DNA from: Stomoxys calcitrans
Lineage: Eukaryota; Arthropoda; Insecta; Diptera; Muscidae
Reading direction: 5' to 3'
Length of the DNA stretch: 64,000 nucleotides
Assembly (NCBI RefSeq): GCF_963082655.1
Contig: NC_081555.1
Location: forward strand, 185,525,424 to 185,589,423
Below the pieces are notes generated by a model. The model was not told the origin of the DNA, did no database searches, and worked only from the letters and a program-made list of their open reading frames with translations. Both the position numbers and the translations under genes were made by a program. Shown here piece by piece: positions 60,408 to 64,000 of this stretch. The stretch's first letter is position 1. Every line of letters starts with the position of its first letter.

Positions 60408-61072
60408 CACTCATGTAAAAATGTTTGCTGAAAATGGCAAACACTGTCTGCAGAATATTAATAATTAAATTTGCTGCTATTATAGCAGTAGTTCTGCTAT
60501 TACAGCAGTATTTCTGTAATTGTAGAGCAGCAGGCTGACTGCTGAAAAGTCTGTTGTTTGCTGAAAATTACTGCTGCTTAATTAGGAAGAGGATGTTAGA
60601 AGAAAAAATAAAATACAAATGAAAATGTGTGTCTCAGTTGGTGTTTATACTGAATGTATAGTTTCCATAATTTCTTTTCTTTAAATTTGGCTACAAAAGG
60701 CCATGCCAGTCATGTACGCATTAGTAGAGCAATAACAGAAAATTCGAGCGAGCTCAGCCACATTAATTTAGCAATGGATGGAACAGGTAGCTTCTTCATA
60801 ATAATATTCCACAAATTAAAATCGTCTCTCTTCTAATAACATTTCTAAAAAAATCTTAAAGTAATCAAAAAATAGCATAACTTTTTTTTCAGCAGATTTT
60901 TGTACTTAAAACAGCAGATTTTGTTTACTAATTTAGCTGTCCGAAATGTTTGGTAATACAGCAGCCCTTAGTTTACTGAAACAGCAGTAACGTTTGCTTT
61001 TCCATTTTCAGCGGACAAAAACTGCTGTTTTAGCAAACATTTCCAATAACAAATTTGGTTAAGTGTATATTT
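60408..61072 (+). mobile_element. CTGCTG-rich non-autonomous DNA element, fuller copy
   Basis: Ends ATACACTCATGTAAAAATGTTTG and the loosely complementary AAACATTTCCAATAAC ... TTAAGTGTAT, with many CAGCAG/CTGCTG motifs in both 150-bp subterminal parts. The middle (60650-60820) has a 60-codon frame similar to that of the copy at 38.6 kb. No known transposase. Confidence 0.6.
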
Positions 61073-61589
61073 GCAGCGATTGTGCCCAGTCGAAATGGAC
61101 AGTGGGGCCCTTGTTAATGATATAGCTGCTATGTAAGGGCTTAAATTGCGTCTAGAGGCTGAAAAATTGATTTGATAATCACCAAATAATAGGAAATAAT
61201 GTTGACAGAGGTAGAGCAGGTTTCAGAATGAGACATAGTGTCTGTGGAAGCCAGTATAGCTCTAGGTATCATAACGGGACACATACGATTACGAGCTTAC
61301 TTATGTGAAATCGGTGTGGCTTTCGCGGCTAACAGACACCGGCTCTTAGATGTGGACACAATATGGGGCGGAATAATTTCCCCACTCTCTTTTCAACCAA
61401 ACCTAACCTAGGCTGTGTGGTCGTTCAGTACAAAACTAAGCTACAAAGCCGGGAGCCACCGCAGTCATGTGGATATGAGCAGAGCGATGGTAGTGAACAA
61501 GAAAGTTTTGTTTACTTCCAGGAGTCTGTCAGTCAAAATTCCCGCGTAACATAATTATGATGGGCTGAATGACCGACTCCCCTTTGGAA

Positions 61590-61905
61590 AAATATAAACA
61601 AAGTATTCACAAATGTTGAAGGGCAAAGCAGAAGTCATTTCAGCTGAATCGGACAAGAATTGCGCTCTTTAATGGTTCAAGAAGTAAGACCAGTAGACCG
61701 GTTTATATGGAAACTGTATCTAAACATGGACCCATTTGTTCAATTGCAATTTTCAACGACCTACATTGATACGATAATGAATAACTGTGCAAAATTTCAA
61801 GTGAATTGCTTTGTTCCTTTAGGCGCTATTTAATACCTACAAGTGTTACAAACGGAATAACTAGACTACAACACCACTATCCTATGGAGCAGGGCATAAT
61901 AAGTA
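61590..61905 (+). repeat. Family A-related right part
   Basis: One unit (TTCAGCTGAATCGGACAAGA, 61638) and an eroded end with TACAAACGGAATAACTAGAC, ACACCACTATCCTATGGAGC at 61847-61890. Confidence 0.5.
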
Positions 61906-62129
61906 AACACGAGTTGACTTTATATAATTAATCTATATAACTAATTCAAGCTTCTTATAATTAATTTAAGCTTTATCTCTATATATTGTAAAAAGGTGTT
62001 TCTTATGTTTTGCTTACTTAAACGGTTTCAGCCATAAACATGTTCAAAAATTTTTTAACCGATTGGAAATTATACCGTGGACTGAGTGCCTTTAAACCTC
62101 TTTACCTCGATCGCTCATTTGTCTCAAAG

Positions 62130-62985
62130 TTGAAAGTTGAAGTTGTCTCAGAATCTGGTGAAAAATGTATACTTTATGCCCCATAGCAGCTATATCGAAA
62201 TATGTTCCGATTTGGACCAAATACTAATAAGTACAAGTCATTTTTCAATTGTGTATAACAAAATATTGGTCTTTTTAGTAGCTATATTTAAAAATAATCC
62301 GATCATATACGACACGGATGTCGAAAAGCCTAACATAAGTCACTGTCCCAAATTTTGGCGAAATCGGACAATAAATGCGTCGTTTATGGGGCCAAGACTT
62401 TAAATCGAGATATCGGTCTACATGACAACTATATCCAAATCTGGACCGATTTGAGCCAAGTTACAGAAAAATGTCGAAGAGCCTAAGACAACTCACTGTC
62501 CCAAATTTCAGTAAAATCGGATAGTAAATGTGGCTTTTATGGGGCTAAAGCCCTTAATCGGCGGATCGGTCTATAATGCAGCTATATCCAAATCTGGACC
62601 GATCTGGGCCAAATTGAAGAAGGATGTCGAAGGGCCTAACACAACTCACTGTCCCAAATTTCAGCAAACCGGATTATAAATGTGGCTTTTATGGGCCTAA
62701 GACCCAAAATAGGGGGATCGGTCTAAATGGGGGCTATATCAAGCTATAGGCCGATATAGCGATATCTTCGAACTTAACTTGCTTATGGACCAAAAAAGAA
62801 TCTGTGCAAAGTTTCAGCCCAATATCTTTATTTTTGAAGACTGTAGCGTGATTTCAACAGACAGACGGACGGACATGGCTAGTTATATATACTTTATAGG
62901 GTCGGAAATGGATATTTCGATGTTTTGTAAACGAATGACAAAATGAATATACCCCCATCCTTCGGTGGTGGGTATAATATCAGAC
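62130..62985 (+). mobile_element. Family A-type element, plus strand
   Basis: Four units (TATCGGTCTACATGACAACT 62411, GATCGGTCTATAATGCAGC 62564, GGATCGGTCTAAATGGGGG 62716; 152-153 bp apart), then CAACAGACAGACGGACGGAC (62858) and an end hairpin TATACCCCCATCCTTCGG, TGGTGGGTATA (62949-62978). The left-end palindrome is missing. Confidence 0.65.
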
Positions 62986-64000
62986 TAGATCAATACAATT
63001 GAATACTCGCGGCCTTAGATATAATGTGTGAGAGTGAGATATTATTTGTATATTCAGTCACTTTTGAATATATTTTAAATTTACGCTGCCATTATTGTGG
63101 TCCTTGCCCAGAACGAATATCGAAAAAAAACAAAAAAAAATAATAGAATACATTTTCTGAAGACTTTTCTGATTGACAGAGAGTAACATAGGGGTTATTA
63201 TTTCGAGTATTGTGGTAGAGTATTTCTCAATTAGCAGCCACTCAGAGGAAACCAAAAAACACTAAACATTCGTCAGTGCTCTTGCTGTGCATATGTGCCT
63301 GCATAGTAGCAAGGCACTCGTGTTGAAATCTGACGGAAATTTAATTTAGAATCCTGGAAATGAACGACAATGATGGGACTTAACATACCCAACGTCTCGC
63401 CCCCACAAAATTTGAAAAAAAAAACAAAGGAACAACCGACCTACCGCGTTTATGTCAGGCAAGTACATGAGTCAAGGAGCCAATTAAATCACGACAAGAG
63501 GGTGGGTAGGAATTATTGAAAATAGTTCCAAACAAAGTGGAAACAATGCAACCATCCAGATGACTGAAGCACAATGAGTCGCATTGAGTGATTCGTATCA
63601 AAACCCAACACTAAGGTCCCGTGGCACCGGTACACGATGATGTTTTCTGCCAAAGGTACTTTCTTCTTATCGGCTCGCCTTGTGACAACAATGTGGGTGT
63701 GGTTAATGGACTTTTGATTAATTTTTTGCTGGTGTTGTCATTGGCTTTAGTTCTTGAGATTCTCTTAAAAAATGCTGTACTCATGCCCATATATACGAGT
63801 ATGTGGTCTTGTGTGATTGCACAATGGCCGACCCTGAGGAAACCATCCAAGCAAAGAGTTTCCCCCTTTTGACCGGAATATGTGAGTGCAATAGTGCCTG
63901 TACACTGAGTGCTATTTGCATAGGGTAACCAATGACGACGGGAAATAATACAAAACAACACCAAAGAAAATTCTTAATCGAATGGGTTGCACGGCTTTAT
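62986..64000. other. Unique-looking sequence, no gene
   Basis: Two short frames on opposite strands overlap at 63611-63964; neither has a recognisable domain. Confidence 0.5.

Overview
The window looks like gene-poor DNA from a higher fly, most likely a calyptrate/muscid such as a house-fly or stable-fly relative. That is an inference from AT-rich composition, very dense degraded transposons, and dispersed repeats of the 'cggtctatatggcagctatatcc' type. I found no convincing host gene, rRNA, functional tRNA or CRISPR array on either strand. Almost every longer reading frame that makes sense belongs to a mobile element, so the window is either intergenic or inside a very large intron.

The one apparently intact coding system is a Ty3/gypsy-class LTR retrotransposon at 27997-32357 (minus strand). 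It has two 222-bp LTRs differing at 3 positions, a 4-bp target duplication GCCT, a tRNA-Trp-type primer binding site, a gag with a C-H-C-C zinc knuckle, and an overlapping pol in the -1 frame with protease, reverse transcriptase, RNase H and integrase motifs all present. No envelope gene is visible. These traits point to the CsRn1 clade.

The rest is layered old mobile DNA. LINE pieces of at least three kinds occur at 7.0-9.1 and 26.0-26.6 kb (RNase H-bearing), 9.7-10.1, 40.3-40.6 and 53.3-54.7 kb (one family, perhaps RTE-group), 57.15-58.55 kb (CR1-like), and 39.2-39.5 kb (unplaced). Two internally deleted mariner/Tc1-type transposases lie at 25.3-25.98 and 39.5-40.27 kb. A Ty1/copia relic lies at 44.07-45.5 kb and has further insertions in it. 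There is a piggyBac-type MITE with a TTAA target (7.45-7.87 kb), a mariner-type MITE (18.66-18.89 kb, with a half copy at 23.78-23.92 kb), and at least ten copies of one tRNA-derived SINE.

Much of the remaining sequence is made of non-autonomous elements whose bodies are tandem repeats. One group has a GC-rich palindrome and a TATACCC-type inverted repeat at its ends and a body of about 153-bp units (for example 2.82-4.13, 23.09-23.7, 45.59-46.74, 49.76-51.19, 62.13-62.98 kb). A second group (12.3-14.41 and 17.72-20.06 kb, in opposite orientation) has a body of roughly 110-135-bp units and an end of the form CTRR followed by T, as in Helitrons. A third is a GTAC-rich array at 23.94-25.27 kb. 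Relatively unique, repeat-poor stretches (about 0-1.8, 10.1-11.2, 15.3-17.2, 21.9-23.0, 32.4-34.4, 35.6-37.1, 41.0-41.9, 48.2-49.7, 54.7-57.1 and 63.0-64.0 kb) carry microsatellites but no gene that I can support.
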